From positions 62,001 through 126,000 of the forward strand of contig JAITLV010000087.1 of the NCBI GenBank assembly GCA_031277685.1: DNA of 64,000 bases, given 5' to 3'. Every line of letters starts with the position of its first letter. Position 1 is the first letter of the stretch. The DNA is from Sphingobacterium sp. (GTDB taxonomy: Bacteria; Bacteroidota; Bacteroidia; Sphingobacteriales; Sphingobacteriaceae). This document shows, piece by piece, positions 38,915 to 49,601 of this stretch. The notes beneath the pieces were generated by a model, which saw only the letters and a list, made by a program, of their open reading frames with translations, was not told the DNA's origin and ran no database searches. Both the position numbers and the translations under genes were made by a program.

Positions 38915-39811
38915 ATGAAATTTAGCATCAAGATCAATCCGAATACACACGACAGCCTGCAGGATACGTTATCTTTCTTTGGCGTGGATTGTAATCGTCC
39001 CTATTATATCTCCTCTGGCAATCCACTCTTTGAATACCCTAGAAATTCATTCCGTATTGATTTTTATGCAATATGTATTTGCACCGCAGGGACGATTAAA
39101 GTTGAAATAGATAATCACGAGTACACACTTTCACAGCATAGTGTTCTACTTTCTGCTCCATCCACAATTATAAAATTCACTGAGGTCAGCAAAGATTTCA
39201 GAATGAAACTACTTTTCTTTGACAAGTTATTTCTACTTAAAAACATTGCCAATCCGTTTTTCATCGAAAAACTGGGCCTTTTCAATAAAGCGACCTTTAC
39301 CATTATATTCAGTGCAGAAAAGTTGGTCGAAAAACTATTAAAGCTCCTTGAATATCTGAGCGAAGTAACCCTACGGACAACAGGATTTACCAATGACATT
39401 ATTCGCACCATCATTTTTAATCTTTTACTGGAAATCGCCGATGTACTCGCAATTGAGAACCAACAAGGCCTTGAAACAATTCAGGAGGCAAACAGTCTCT
39501 TTTTTAAATTTACAGCGCTCGTACAACTACATTGTTGTCAATCCAAAGACGTAAAATATTACGCCGACAGGTTATTTATTTCAAACAAATATCTGATTAG
39601 TATTGTTAAGAAAGCATCTGGGAAGACACCACATGAAATCATAGATGAAAATCTACTCAAAGAAGCGTATGCCCTGCTTGGAAATCCTGAAAAGACTATT
39701 TCCGACATTGCTTACGCAATAGGTTTCAATTCGATCTCTGCATTTGGTCGTTTTTTCAAAAAGTACTCCATGTTATCACCTTCTGAATATCGAAAAAGAC
39801 AAAATATGTAA
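38915..39811 (+). CDS. AraC family transcriptional regulator
   Basis: C-terminal double HTH: YYADRLFISNKYLISIVKKASGKTPHEIIDE...ISDIAYAIGFNSISAFGRFFKKYSMLSPSEYR. Confidence 0.94.
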   Translation: MKFSIKINPNTHDSLQDTLSFFGVDCNRPYYISSGNPLFEYPRNSFRIDFYAICICTAGTIKVEIDNHEYTLSQHSVLLSAPSTIIKFTEVSKDFRMKLLFFDKLFLLKNIANPFFIEKLGLFNKATFTIIFSAEKLVEKLLKLLEYLSEVTLRTTGFTNDIIRTIIFNLLLEIADVLAIENQQGLETIQEANSLFFKFTALVQLHCCQSKDVKYYADRLFISNKYLISIVKKASGKTPHEIIDENLLKEAYALLGNPEKTISDIAYAIGFNSISAFGRFFKKYSMLSPSEYRKRQNM

Positions 39812-39907
39812 ATAAAGGAAATTCGGTAGAACAATAGCGAATTTGAGGGCATAAATGATCTATGGAGTATAGCTAACTTTACTCAAGAATTAAAAACAAT
39901 AAGAATC

Positions 39908-41848
39908 ATGAAAGAAATCACCTCAAAATTCGACAAAGTATTAAATGCATCTGCTGAATATGGAAATGTAAATCATGAACCGGATTCAAGCACCGAACAA
40001 CAACGCAATACCCCCAAAAAGGCAATGCCTTTTTCAGATCAGATAGGAAACTATCAACGTAATAAAGGTATTCCGACCAAATCCTATAAAGACAGTAAAA
40101 TTTATATCGTTGGTAGTGGGATTGCAGGAATGTCTGCAGCATATTACTTCATCCGTGACGGTCAGGTTCCAGCCGAGAATATTACTTTCTTAGAACAACT
40201 ACATATCGATGGTGGATCCCTAGATGGTGCAGGAAATGCCAAGGACGGCTATGTCATCCGTGGTGGACGAGAGATGGACATGACCTACGAAAATCTATGG
40301 GACATGTTTCAGGATATTCCAGCATTGGAAATGCCAGCACCTTACAGTGTGCTCGATGAGTATAGACTGATAAACGATAACGACTCCAACTACTCAAAAG
40401 CACGACTTATCCATAATCTTGGCGAAATTAAAGATTTCAGCAAATTTGGACTAGCAAAAAAAGACCAACTTGCCATCATCAAGTTACTATTGAAAAAGAA
40501 GGAAGAATTGGATGACCTAACGATTCAAGATTATTTTAGTGAATCTTTCTTAAACAGTAATTTCTGGACTTTTTGGCGCACCATGTTTGCTTTTGAAAAC
40601 TGGCATAGCTTATTGGAATTGAAACTGTACATGCATCGCTTCCTCCATGCCATAGATGGATTAAACGATCTTTCTTCTCTTGTATTTCCAAAATACAATC
40701 AATACGACACCTTCGTCACCCCATTGCGTCGGGTATTGCAAGAAAAAGGTGTTAAGATCCAATTTGATGTACTAGTAAAAGACCTTGATATACAAATCAA
40801 TACTGAAGGAAAAACCGTTGAAGGTATCATTACCGAACAAGGAGGTAAGGAGGTCCGTATCCCTCTAGGTCCAAATGACTTTGTGATCGTCACGACCGGT
40901 TCGATGACCGAAGATACTTTCTATGGCGATAATACAAAAGCACCGATCATTGGTATCGACAATAGCACAAGTGGACAAAGCGCAGGCTGGAAACTTTGGA
41001 AAAATCTTGCCGCCAAATCCGATATTTTTGGTAAACCTGAGAAATTCTGCAGCAATATCGAAAAATCGGCTTGGGAATCTGCTACCCTTACCTGTAGACC
41101 TTCCGCTTTAATTGAAAAATTAAAAGGCTATTCAGTCAATGATCCGTATTCTGGAAAAACAGTGACTGGCGGTATTATTACGATTACCGATTCCAATTGG
41201 TTAATGAGTTTCACCTGTAACAGACAACCACACTTCCCAGGCCAACCCGATGATGTCCTTGTGCTATGGGTCTATGCCCTATTTATGGACAAACAGGGAA
41301 ATTATATTAAAAAGACCATGCCCGAATGTACAGGTAATGAAATTTTAGCTGAACTATGTCATCACCTCGGAATAATAGATGAACTGGATGATGTTATCGA
41401 AAACACCATTGTTCGTACCACATTTATGCCGTATATCACATCCATGTTCATGCCTCGTGCCAAAGGTGACCGCCCAAGGGTAGTACCCAATGGCTGTAAA
41501 AATCTAGGCCTTGTTGGACAATTCGTTGAAACCAATAATGATGTTGTCTTCACAATGGAAAGCTCTGTCAGAACAGCACGTATTGCCGTCTACGAACTAC
41601 TGAACCTCAACAAACAGGTTCCCGACATCAATCCACTACAATACGATATCCGTCACTTGCTAAAAGCAGCCCGGACACTCAATGACGATAGACCTTTCAT
41701 TGGTGAGGGACTGCTACGCAAAATCCTGAAAGGATCTTATTTCGAACATATTCTCCCAGGAGGAGATGAAGAACATGAAAATCATGAATCTTTTATCACT
41801 GAACAAGTCGGCAAATTCAAAGATTGGCTTAAAGGCATTAAAGGATAA
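39908..41848 (+). CDS. ohyA: Oleate hydratase (FAD-dependent)
   Basis: 646 aa; [54 protein letters not shown]. Confidence 0.95.
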   Translation: MKEITSKFDKVLNASAEYGNVNHEPDSSTEQQRNTPKKAMPFSDQIGNYQRNKGIPTKSYKDSKIYIVGSGIAGMSAAYYFIRDGQVPAENITFLEQLHIDGGSLDGAGNAKDGYVIRGGREMDMTYENLWDMFQDIPALEMPAPYSVLDEYRLINDNDSNYSKARLIHNLGEIKDFSKFGLAKKDQLAIIKLLLKKKEELDDLTIQDYFSESFLNSNFWTFWRTMFAFENWHSLLELKLYMHRFLHAIDGLNDLSSLVFPKYNQYDTFVTPLRRVLQEKGVKIQFDVLVKDLDIQINTEGKTVEGIITEQGGKEVRIPLGPNDFVIVTTGSMTEDTFYGDNTKAPIIGIDNSTSGQSAGWKLWKNLAAKSDIFGKPEKFCSNIEKSAWESATLTCRPSALIEKLKGYSVNDPYSGKTVTGGIITITDSNWLMSFTCNRQPHFPGQPDDVLVLWVYALFMDKQGNYIKKTMPECTGNEILAELCHHLGIIDELDDVIENTIVRTTFMPYITSMFMPRAKGDRPRVVPNGCKNLGLVGQFVETNNDVVFTMESSVRTARIAVYELLNLNKQVPDINPLQYDIRHLLKAARTLNDDRPFIGEGLLRKILKGSYFEHILPGGDEEHENHESFITEQVGKFKDWLKGIKG

Positions 41849-41894
41849 TTCATTCTTTGGATAGTGAGTAATAGGTTTTATAAAAAAAAATAGT

Positions 41895-42791
41895 ATGAAT
41901 TTCAAAAATATAACAATTGCAGGTAGTGGCGTTTTAGGTTATCAAATTGCCTTCCAGACTGCTTTTCACGGTTATCAGGTGGTCGTATACGATATCAGTG
42001 ATGAAGTACTTGAAAAAGCTAAAGCTAAATTTGATAGTTTAGCAAAAGCCTTTCAACAAGATCTCCATGCCAATGACGAACAGCTGGCCGCAACGTTTAA
42101 CCGCCTCTCTTATACATCAGATTTGGCTCGGGCGGTTCAAGATAGCGACTTATTGATTGAAGCTGTACCCGAAAATCCAGCAATTAAAATTGCCTTTTAC
42201 GAGGAGCTGGCAAAAGTCGCTCCTGCGAAGACCATCTTTGCTACAAATTCTTCGACACTATTGCCGAGTCAGTTTGCACAGGATACAGGAAGGCCAAAAC
42301 AATTCCTTGCACTACATTTTGCAAATGAAATATGGAAACATAATACAGCAGAGATCATGGGACACCCCAGCACAAATCCCCAGGTATTCGATGCTGTAGT
42401 TGAGTTTGCCAAGTCAATTGGCATGGTCGCCCTTCCACTGCATAAAGAACAAGCAGGTTACATCGTCAACTCCTTGCTAGTACCTTTACTTTCAGCCGCA
42501 ACAGAACTGCTTGTCAACGAAGTCGCAGATGTGGAAACAATAGATAAAACATGGATGGTGGCCACAGGTGCACCAACCGGTCCTTTTGGAATCCTGGATA
42601 TTGTAGGTATTACTACAGCTTACAACATCAACAAAATGGCCGCCGAAGCGACAGCTGATCCCATCAAAATAAAAACTGTCGCCTACCTCAAGGAACATTT
42701 TATTGATAAGAATAAATTAGGTGTCGCAACTGGACAAGGTTTTTATACTTATCCTAATCCAGCCTATCAAGCACCGGACTTTCTAAAGTAG
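41895..42791 (+). CDS. 3-hydroxyacyl-CoA dehydrogenase
   Basis: ITIAGSGVLGYQIAFQTAFHGYQVVVYD Rossmann motif; EAVPENPAIKIAFYEELAK, FATNSSTLLPSQFA. Confidence 0.93.
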   Translation: MNFKNITIAGSGVLGYQIAFQTAFHGYQVVVYDISDEVLEKAKAKFDSLAKAFQQDLHANDEQLAATFNRLSYTSDLARAVQDSDLLIEAVPENPAIKIAFYEELAKVAPAKTIFATNSSTLLPSQFAQDTGRPKQFLALHFANEIWKHNTAEIMGHPSTNPQVFDAVVEFAKSIGMVALPLHKEQAGYIVNSLLVPLLSAATELLVNEVADVETIDKTWMVATGAPTGPFGILDIVGITTAYNINKMAAEATADPIKIKTVAYLKEHFIDKNKLGVATGQGFYTYPNPAYQAPDFLK

Positions 42792-42817
42792 CAGGACACT
42801 TTAACAACCATAAAAGC

Positions 42818-42854
42818 AAATCGCCTATCTCTTTGAAAAAAGAATAGGCGATTT
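42818..42854. terminator. Bidirectional terminator-like hairpin
   Basis: AAATCGCCTAT...ATAGGCGATTT 11-bp perfect arms between convergent genes. Confidence 0.8.
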
Positions 42855-42873
42855 CATTTTTATAGTCAACTCC

Positions 42874-44013
42874 TTAATTTCCATACACAGCATTGAGCCA
42901 ACCAAAAACCGATTGATTTTGATCAGTTTTATCCATTGGCTTATCTAATTGCAATACATCCAGCAGGGCATCAAATGCTGTCGCAATAACGAGGTCATCA
43001 CGATTGCTGAACAAGGTGATAACAAGATCTTTCTTCTTATCCAAATACACGATGTTATGAAAACCTGTTGATTCACCTGAATGGAAAAACAGCGTGTTTC
43101 CATCTATAGGATAGATAAACCAGCCCAAATGATAGGAAACACCATCTTTTACCGGAAAGCTTTCTTGCTCCAACAAATGCCCTATATTCGTTTCCTGAAA
43201 ACTTTTATGTAGCAAAAAATCTGCCCACCGATGATATTCCAATGTGGATAGATAAACACCACCATCACCTTGGGTTGCACTCGTCACACTTTGATCTGCA
43301 AATATTACGGCGTCCTTTTTTAGATGGTAGCCGAAAGCCCGATTGGGTATAAGCGCGTCAGCAGTATAGACAATTCCATCCAAGATACCATTCGGCTGAA
43401 ATAAATTCTTTTTCACAAAAGCCGCAAAGGACTCCTTCGAAACCTGTTCAACGATCAATGCTAGCAAACAGTAGCCTGTATTACTGTACCTGAATCGACT
43501 CCCTGCTGGAAAATAGAGTGTATCTGTTTGCCTGATATAGTTCAGTACATCCTCATCCGATACCTGTACAGCTCGATCTGCAGGTATCAGTGCCTCATAG
43601 TCCATTATACCTGAACGGTGTTGAAGTAATTGGTCAACGGTAATACGGTGTAATGCAGCGGGTAAATTCTCAAAAAAAAGCCCCAGTGTATCTGTTAGTT
43701 TGAGTTTCCCTTGGGCGAACAAACGACAAATAGCCTGCGCGGTCACCTGCTTACTCACGGAGGCCATCCGAAAATGGGTCTTTTCCGTTATCTTTTGTTT
43801 CGTTTCTAAATTTGCGGTTCCTACCGCATAGCGATACCTTATATGGCCATGTTGGCTGACCGCAACCGCTATTCCCGGTTCTTTTTCATTCGCGTAATAC
43901 TTGGCCAACGTTTTATCCAATATGGATTTGTCAATATTCTGCCCCATTGCATAGCTTGATATACAGATAAAAAATAAAGTGAGTTTTAGGTACATGCTAC
44001 TATAGTACGACAT
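42874..44013 (-). CDS. Serine hydrolase (beta-lactamase class C-like)
   Basis: FRMASVSKQVTA (SxxK), FRYSNTGYCLL (YxN), signal peptide. Confidence 0.92.
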   Translation of the reverse strand: MSYYSSMYLKLTLFFICISSYAMGQNIDKSILDKTLAKYYANEKEPGIAVAVSQHGHIRYRYAVGTANLETKQKITEKTHFRMASVSKQVTAQAICRLFAQGKLKLTDTLGLFFENLPAALHRITVDQLLQHRSGIMDYEALIPADRAVQVSDEDVLNYIRQTDTLYFPAGSRFRYSNTGYCLLALIVEQVSKESFAAFVKKNLFQPNGILDGIVYTADALIPNRAFGYHLKKDAVIFADQSVTSATQGDGGVYLSTLEYHRWADFLLHKSFQETNIGHLLEQESFPVKDGVSYHLGWFIYPIDGNTLFFHSGESTGFHNIVYLDKKKDLVITLFSNRDDLVIATAFDALLDVLQLDKPMDKTDQNQSVFGWLNAVYGN

Positions 44014-44169
44014 TTATATTTGTTTTTAGTTCAAAAACTCCGTTTTCACCGATTTCAAGTTACCCATTTTTTAAGCAATACTCAAATCTCCCGACGAATG
44101 GACAGCCTTTTTCCGGTTTCTTCTTTATTTCTTTTAAATTTGTCCTCCCTCTTTATAACAAGGAGCGCT

Positions 44170-44970
44170 ATGAGAACAGCGATAGACAGCTGTTTATTTT
44201 GTTTAAAAATCACCATAACTATGTTATTTATTTACAGTATCTACGACTTTGTATTAGCCGAAAAAACAATCACCACGACACTAAAAAATGAAAGTTCAGC
44301 CAGAAACTTTACCTTGCAGATTATCACACCAGCCCGTAAATTCCTTGGTTTGCCCTTTGGTGGTGGTCTTGTTAAAATTTCACGATTATATGATGAGTAT
44401 GGAAAACTGATCCATGCCCGTAATTATTCAGAAGAACTAAAGGCAGAGATCAAAGCCTTTAAGAAAAATTATGCGATCCCTTATTTTCAATTATGGAAAG
44501 GTTTCCTTTTCATATTTGCTGCTATTTTGATCTGGGCAGCAGTTTATGGGGTAAAGAACAAAATAGCCAGCCAGCAACGTGAAAATGAAACAGAAAAACT
44601 ATTCAATAATCTCCAGCATTTGAAAGCCGGCCAGCTTTATGGGGTGACTTTCTTCACTGACAGTAAGGGTAAGAGTCTCGACGGCCTCCCTTCTGGTTGG
44701 ATAAAAATCAACAAGATTGTTGCTGATACGTTATTCATTCAACGTTCCAAACAGCTTGAAACAAGCAATGCCCTTTTTGATATGGACAATATCAGCACCA
44801 TCAAACCCCAATCTGAAACAGAATGGGAAGAAAAAGTAGAGCGAATAAACTATAAACTATTTCTCGAACAGTTAAAGGAACCGAATAAAAAAAGCGTGGA
44901 CCTACTTTATATTGGTTCTGATCACGACAACTATTCCGGAGTTATACTGACCGTCAAAGGCTGCGAATAA
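44170..44970 (+). CDS. Hypothetical membrane protein
   Basis: ORF 44020..44970 (TTG start); better start ATG at 44170 preceded by AAGGAGCG; two TM segments. Confidence 0.6.
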   Translation: MRTAIDSCLFCLKITITMLFIYSIYDFVLAEKTITTTLKNESSARNFTLQIITPARKFLGLPFGGGLVKISRLYDEYGKLIHARNYSEELKAEIKAFKKNYAIPYFQLWKGFLFIFAAILIWAAVYGVKNKIASQQRENETEKLFNNLQHLKAGQLYGVTFFTDSKGKSLDGLPSGWIKINKIVADTLFIQRSKQLETSNALFDMDNISTIKPQSETEWEEKVERINYKLFLEQLKEPNKKSVDLLYIGSDHDNYSGVILTVKGCE

Positions 44971-44980
44971 TAAGCATTTG

Positions 44981-45020
44981 ATCCAGTCTTTTGAAAATTT
45001 CATTTTTTGGCAGACTGGAT
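44981..45020. terminator. Hairpin between convergent genes
   Basis: ATCCAGTCT...AGACTGGAT 9-bp arms. Confidence 0.6.
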
Positions 45021-45034
45021 TATTCTTGCTGTAA

Positions 45035-45613
45035 TTACAGTAATTTCTTAAGTTCCCGATTGAGGCTCCGGACTGAAATACCAAGATAAGCGGCCATATC
45101 CTCCTTTCGTATCGTTATATCCTGCTGCGACTGTATTTCTAATAAACGGTTTAAACTATGTTCAAGGCTATACAACTGTTGATAAGAAGCGCGGCTTGAA
45201 GTATGCACGATACGTTGCGCCATAACATCCAACAACATATTGCTCAACGTGATATCCCTTCCCAATAGCTCGCGAAAATACGGTTTGGAAAACGCATACA
45301 CCGTTACATCCGTCATTGCCTGTATGCTACACAGACTGGAAATAGGACGAATACATTCAATTTCGCCAATAATTTCACCGATCGAAAGAAATTCAACAAT
45401 ATATTCCTTGTCATTCGCTTCTGTAAAATAACATTTAGCTATTCCTTCACGAATCACCATAACCTTGTTGGATACTGCTCCCTGAACATATAAATTCTGA
45501 CCTTTGACATATTGTCTGATTACAATATCTTCCTGACGTTGCTGCTGTACATAAAGCATCATCGTTCGATCCAAAAATGAGGGATTTGTTCTTAACATAA
45601 CGATCTGGGACAA
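45035..45613 (-). CDS. Crp/Fnr family transcriptional regulator
   Basis: cNMP-binding fold and HTH (RKEDMAAYLGISVRSLNRELKKL). Confidence 0.9.
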   Translation of the reverse strand: MSQIVMLRTNPSFLDRTMMLYVQQQRQEDIVIRQYVKGQNLYVQGAVSNKVMVIREGIAKCYFTEANDKEYIVEFLSIGEIIGEIECIRPISSLCSIQAMTDVTVYAFSKPYFRELLGRDITLSNMLLDVMAQRIVHTSSRASYQQLYSLEHSLNRLLEIQSQQDITIRKEDMAAYLGISVRSLNRELKKLL

Positions 45614-45871
45614 ATGTCCTTTTAATAATGATTTCCTTTTGGGAAATTAGCGCTATAAAAATACAAAAGTATCACTGAAACCGGCACGATTTATTCAGAT
45701 TGAGCCTTTTAGTATAAATTGATCGCATTAAAAACGAGCTGTATATAGCATCAGTTAGTACTGTGAGTTCATGAATAAAAAAACAACTTACAGATAGATC
45801 GTTATACTACAGAATAAACAGTATTCAAGGTGTTCAGACAAATGCTGTGAAACGGATAAACAATTATATAG

Positions 45872-46564
45872 ATGAAAAATACAGTCACAACCATCGCTTT
45901 TGATGCAGACGATACCCTTTGGGCAAATGAATCCTATTTTCAGGAAGCGGAAAGACAATTTTGCATGCTGTTAGAAGACTATCTTCCCCAACATACAATA
46001 TCACAAGAACTCTTTTCCACAGAAATGAAGAATTTACAGCTGTACGGTTATGGTATTAAAGGCTTCATACTATGTATGATAGAAACAGCCAACCGAATCT
46101 CGGAGAATACAATCCCTGTTCAGGTCATTAATCAGATTATAGCGATCGGACATGACCTCCTGCAAAAGCCCATTGAACTTCTTCCTGGTGTAACCGAAAC
46201 CCTCGCAGAGCTCAAAGGAAAATATAGATTAGTCGTAGCCACCAAAGGCGATCTACTGGATCAGGAACGTAAATTAAAAAATTCGGGACTGGAAGATTAT
46301 TTCCATCACATCGAGATCATGAGCGATAAAAAAGAAAAAGACTATCGCAAACTACTCAAACACCTGGATTGTCCACCCGATCATTTTATGATGCTGGGCA
46401 ACTCACTTAAGTCTGACATCCTTCCCGTACTCGAACTTGGAGGTTTCGGTGTTCACATCCCTTATCACATTACCTGGACACATGAACAGCATGAGATGGA
46501 TCTAGCACACGAACGTTTTATTGCTCTCCAACGTGTCGATGAAATCCTACTACAGCTCGGATAA
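45872..46564 (+). CDS. HAD family hydrolase
   Basis: IAFDADDTLWANESYF motif I, GNSLKSDILPVLELGG motif IV. Confidence 0.93.
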   Translation: MKNTVTTIAFDADDTLWANESYFQEAERQFCMLLEDYLPQHTISQELFSTEMKNLQLYGYGIKGFILCMIETANRISENTIPVQVINQIIAIGHDLLQKPIELLPGVTETLAELKGKYRLVVATKGDLLDQERKLKNSGLEDYFHHIEIMSDKKEKDYRKLLKHLDCPPDHFMMLGNSLKSDILPVLELGGFGVHIPYHITWTHEQHEMDLAHERFIALQRVDEILLQLG

Positions 46565-46578
46565 AGGTCTGTCCGAAC

Positions 46579-46620
46579 AGCATAAGCTAGCGCTTTGTTC
46601 ACAAAGTACCAGCTTATGCT
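46579..46620. terminator. Hairpin between convergent genes
   Basis: AGCATAAGCT...CTTTG-TTCA-CAAAG...AGCTTATGCT. Confidence 0.75.
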
Positions 46621-46631
46621 ATTTACTACTC

Positions 46632-47156
46632 CTAGTAGGTTATATGTTCATTCATCTCATATTTCATACTCGGATAATTGAGTATACGCCGCATGAGGGC
46701 CATTTGACCACAGAGATAGTCTTGCCGTCCAATACACATACCTACAAAGTTGAGCTTGTTTTCCTCAACAAAAGGAATGTTCATGTCAATCTTGAAAATT
46801 TCCGCCAGTTCCGCATCCCCCACTTCCAGTAGACGCTGATAAACCTTTGGCGAAATAGCATAAAAACTATCTTTCAATTCTGTTAAATTCGGATAATTAA
46901 ACTGTTCGTCCAATGTTTTACCCATAAAAAACAGGTCGTGATAGGGATCTTCTTCCTGAAGCCCCAATACATATGCCATCCCATAACGTACATTGACAAA
47001 GTTACCCGCCATCCAGACAATGTGGTTGGTCTGCCCATTGATACGTTGACGTGCATGTTCCTCCGAAATGCCATCCAGAACATTGATAAAACTTTGGCTG
47101 TGCATCCGGTACGCAGGAATAATGACTTCTAATTTTGTTGATGTTGGTTTATCCAT
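46632..47156 (-). CDS. DinB-like family protein
   Basis: Four-helix pattern; LDGISEEHARQRINGQTNHIVWMAGNFVNVRYGMAYVLG. Confidence 0.75.
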   Translation of the reverse strand: MDKPTSTKLEVIIPAYRMHSQSFINVLDGISEEHARQRINGQTNHIVWMAGNFVNVRYGMAYVLGLQEEDPYHDLFFMGKTLDEQFNYPNLTELKDSFYAISPKVYQRLLEVGDAELAEIFKIDMNIPFVEENKLNFVGMCIGRQDYLCGQMALMRRILNYPSMKYEMNEHITY

Positions 47157-47380
47157 TGCTTATTGATCTATAGGCGCTAAGCACCTGGTTATGAAACAAA
47201 GTTACCTGATTCAGAATACAGTACACTTGTCGTATGGCAAGAATAACAGCTGATCAAAAAGAACAACCCTTAAATAATGAAACCAAGGTAAATTTGATAA
47301 CTTTGTGCTATACGATCCATACGCTTTGATCGAAGTCAATATTGAGGTTAAAGTATTAACACATAATCTTGCACTGTTGT

Positions 47381-48061
47381 ATGAAAATTCTTTTAGTCGA
47401 AGATGATGTCCGTGTCGCAGGACTAATAAAACGCGGACTGGATGAAAGTGAATTTCAAACCGACATTGCCTATGATGGCGTATCGGGAAAGAAAATGGCC
47501 TTACAACACGATTTCGACCTGGTTATTACCGACATTGTATTACCCAAAATGGACGGTCTTGATCTCTGTAAGGAAATCCGTCATATCAAACCCGACCTAC
47601 CGATTATCATGCTTACAGCACTGGGTACAACAGATGATAAGATCGAAGGTTTTGATGCCGGAGCAGACGATTATTTAGTCAAACCTTTTGAAATGCGTGA
47701 GTTATTGGTTCGGATACGGGTCTTACTTAAACGTTATCAGAAACAGGAAACCACAACAGGAACCATACTACGCTATGCAGATCTGGAAATGAATCTGCAT
47801 ACTAAAAATGTCAGGCGAAACAATGTCGAAATTAGCCTGACACCCAAAGAATTCAAATTACTACACTATTTATTGCAGCATCCCGAACGGGTGCTGTCAA
47901 GAACGGAAATTGCCGAAAAAGTTTGGGAAACCCATTTTGATACAGGAACGAATTTCATTGATGTTTATATCAATTATCTTCGAAAAAAAATAGATAGGGA
48001 CTTTAATAAAAAATATATCCATACTAAATCGGGAATGGGTTTTATTTTAAAACAGGACTAA
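47381..48061 (+). CDS. OmpR family response regulator
   Basis: MKILLVEDDVRVAGLIKRGL receiver; winged-helix ISLTPKEFKLLHYLLQHPERVLSR. Confidence 0.96.
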   Translation: MKILLVEDDVRVAGLIKRGLDESEFQTDIAYDGVSGKKMALQHDFDLVITDIVLPKMDGLDLCKEIRHIKPDLPIIMLTALGTTDDKIEGFDAGADDYLVKPFEMRELLVRIRVLLKRYQKQETTTGTILRYADLEMNLHTKNVRRNNVEISLTPKEFKLLHYLLQHPERVLSRTEIAEKVWETHFDTGTNFIDVYINYLRKKIDRDFNKKYIHTKSGMGFILKQD

Positions 48062-49437
48062 TGCAGATCAGAACTCGAATCACCATACTGTTTACAATCG
48101 CCACGGCAACCATTTTGATGGTATTTGCCTGCACCGTCTATTTTTCGGCAGTAGAGAATCGGGAGAAAGAGTTTTATGCCCTGCTAAAAAAGGAAGCTTA
48201 TACAAAAGCTAATCTATTTTTAAATGCACAAGTTGACAAAAAAACGCTGGAGGATATTTATCACAACAACCGAAAGATTCTCAATGAAGTTGAGGTAGCA
48301 ATTTACGACACCCATTTTAAGCTTTTATACCATGATGCTGTAGACATTGATTTTGTCAAAGAGACTCCGGCCATGTTGGGGGATATTGTTCAAAAGAAAG
48401 AAATTGGTTTTTATCAGGACAAATGGCAGGTCATCGGCATGAACTATGCTTACAACAATGCAAACTTTATTATCACTGCCGCCGCTTTTGATCAGTATGG
48501 TTATAACAAGCTTCAGAATCTATTATCCACCATCCTAATTGTTTTTGTTTTCGCGGTCTTCTTAAGCTATGCTGCTGGGATATTTTTCTCAAAAAAAGTA
48601 TTTCGTCCCATTCAGGCAATGACGCAAGAAGTCAAAAATATATCAGCCAACAACTTAGATTCAAGGCTTCGGAGCCCGGGGAACAAAGATGAACTATCCG
48701 AACTAGCAAACACCTTCAACGATATGTTGAACCGTCTTGAAAGCTCTTTTGATGCCCAAAAGCACTTTGTCTCCAATATTTCCCATGAACTACGTACACC
48801 ACTGGCGGCGATGATTACCGAACTTGAAATTTCAGCAAATAAAGACCGTAGCACCACGGAATATAAAGTTGTTATTGGCAACACACTGAATGATGCCCAG
48901 AAACTTAAGAAACTATTCAATAGTCTCTTGGATTTTGCAAAAGCCAGTTATGACAGTTCAGAAATTTCATTCAAATTACTACGTGTGGACGAACTGTTGC
49001 TTGATGCTAGCCAGCAAGTATTGGAAGCTAACCCAAGGAATAAACTTGACATTTTTGTAGACCCCACTCTCGACGACGAGCACATGATTTCGCTTATCGG
49101 GAATGAATACCTACTTCAGGTCGCTTTTGTAAATTTAATTGAAAACGCCTGCAAGTTTTCTGACAACCAAAAATGTTCGATAGCGGTCAAATCCAGCGGA
49201 TCTTCCATACAATTGGAATTTAAAGACGACGGCATTGGCATTGAGACCAATGATCTTGAACGTATTTTCACCCCCTTCTATCGAGGCAGCAACAAGACGT
49301 ACAGTGAAGGGAACGGAATTGGCCTTTCGCTGACCAAGAAGATTATTCTACTGCATCAAGGTGAAATCGTCGTCCGGTCAACAAAGGGTATCGGCAGTGT
49401 ATTTCAAATCAATCTCCCACATTCATTGTCACTCTAA
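48061..49437 (+). CDS. Sensor histidine kinase (HAMP, HisKA, HATPase)
   Basis: FVSNISHELRTPLAAMITELEI, NAC N-box region, GNGIGLSLTKKI; overlaps the RR stop. Confidence 0.96.
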   Translation: MQIRTRITILFTIATATILMVFACTVYFSAVENREKEFYALLKKEAYTKANLFLNAQVDKKTLEDIYHNNRKILNEVEVAIYDTHFKLLYHDAVDIDFVKETPAMLGDIVQKKEIGFYQDKWQVIGMNYAYNNANFIITAAAFDQYGYNKLQNLLSTILIVFVFAVFLSYAAGIFFSKKVFRPIQAMTQEVKNISANNLDSRLRSPGNKDELSELANTFNDMLNRLESSFDAQKHFVSNISHELRTPLAAMITELEISANKDRSTTEYKVVIGNTLNDAQKLKKLFNSLLDFAKASYDSSEISFKLLRVDELLLDASQQVLEANPRNKLDIFVDPTLDDEHMISLIGNEYLLQVAFVNLIENACKFSDNQKCSIAVKSSGSSIQLEFKDDGIGIETNDLERIFTPFYRGSNKTYSEGNGIGLSLTKKIILLHQGEIVVRSTKGIGSVFQINLPHSLSL

Positions 49438-49470
49438 TAAAATTCTAATATTTTTCTAAAGCCTCTCTAA
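49433..49470 (+). promoter_or_regulatory. Four TCTAA direct repeats with 11-bp period (candidate OmpR-type response regulator box array)
   Basis: TCTAA at 49433, 49444, 49455, 49466. Confidence 0.55.
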
Positions 49471-49601
49471 CCGTCTTCCATCAAAGGCATAGATAGCTTT
49501 GCACCATAATTTTTAGAAACAGAAACACCAGTCATCGTCACCTCTATTCGATTGAACAGATCAAGGAGAAGTGACCGATGTCCTTAAGAAACTAAAAAAC
49601 A

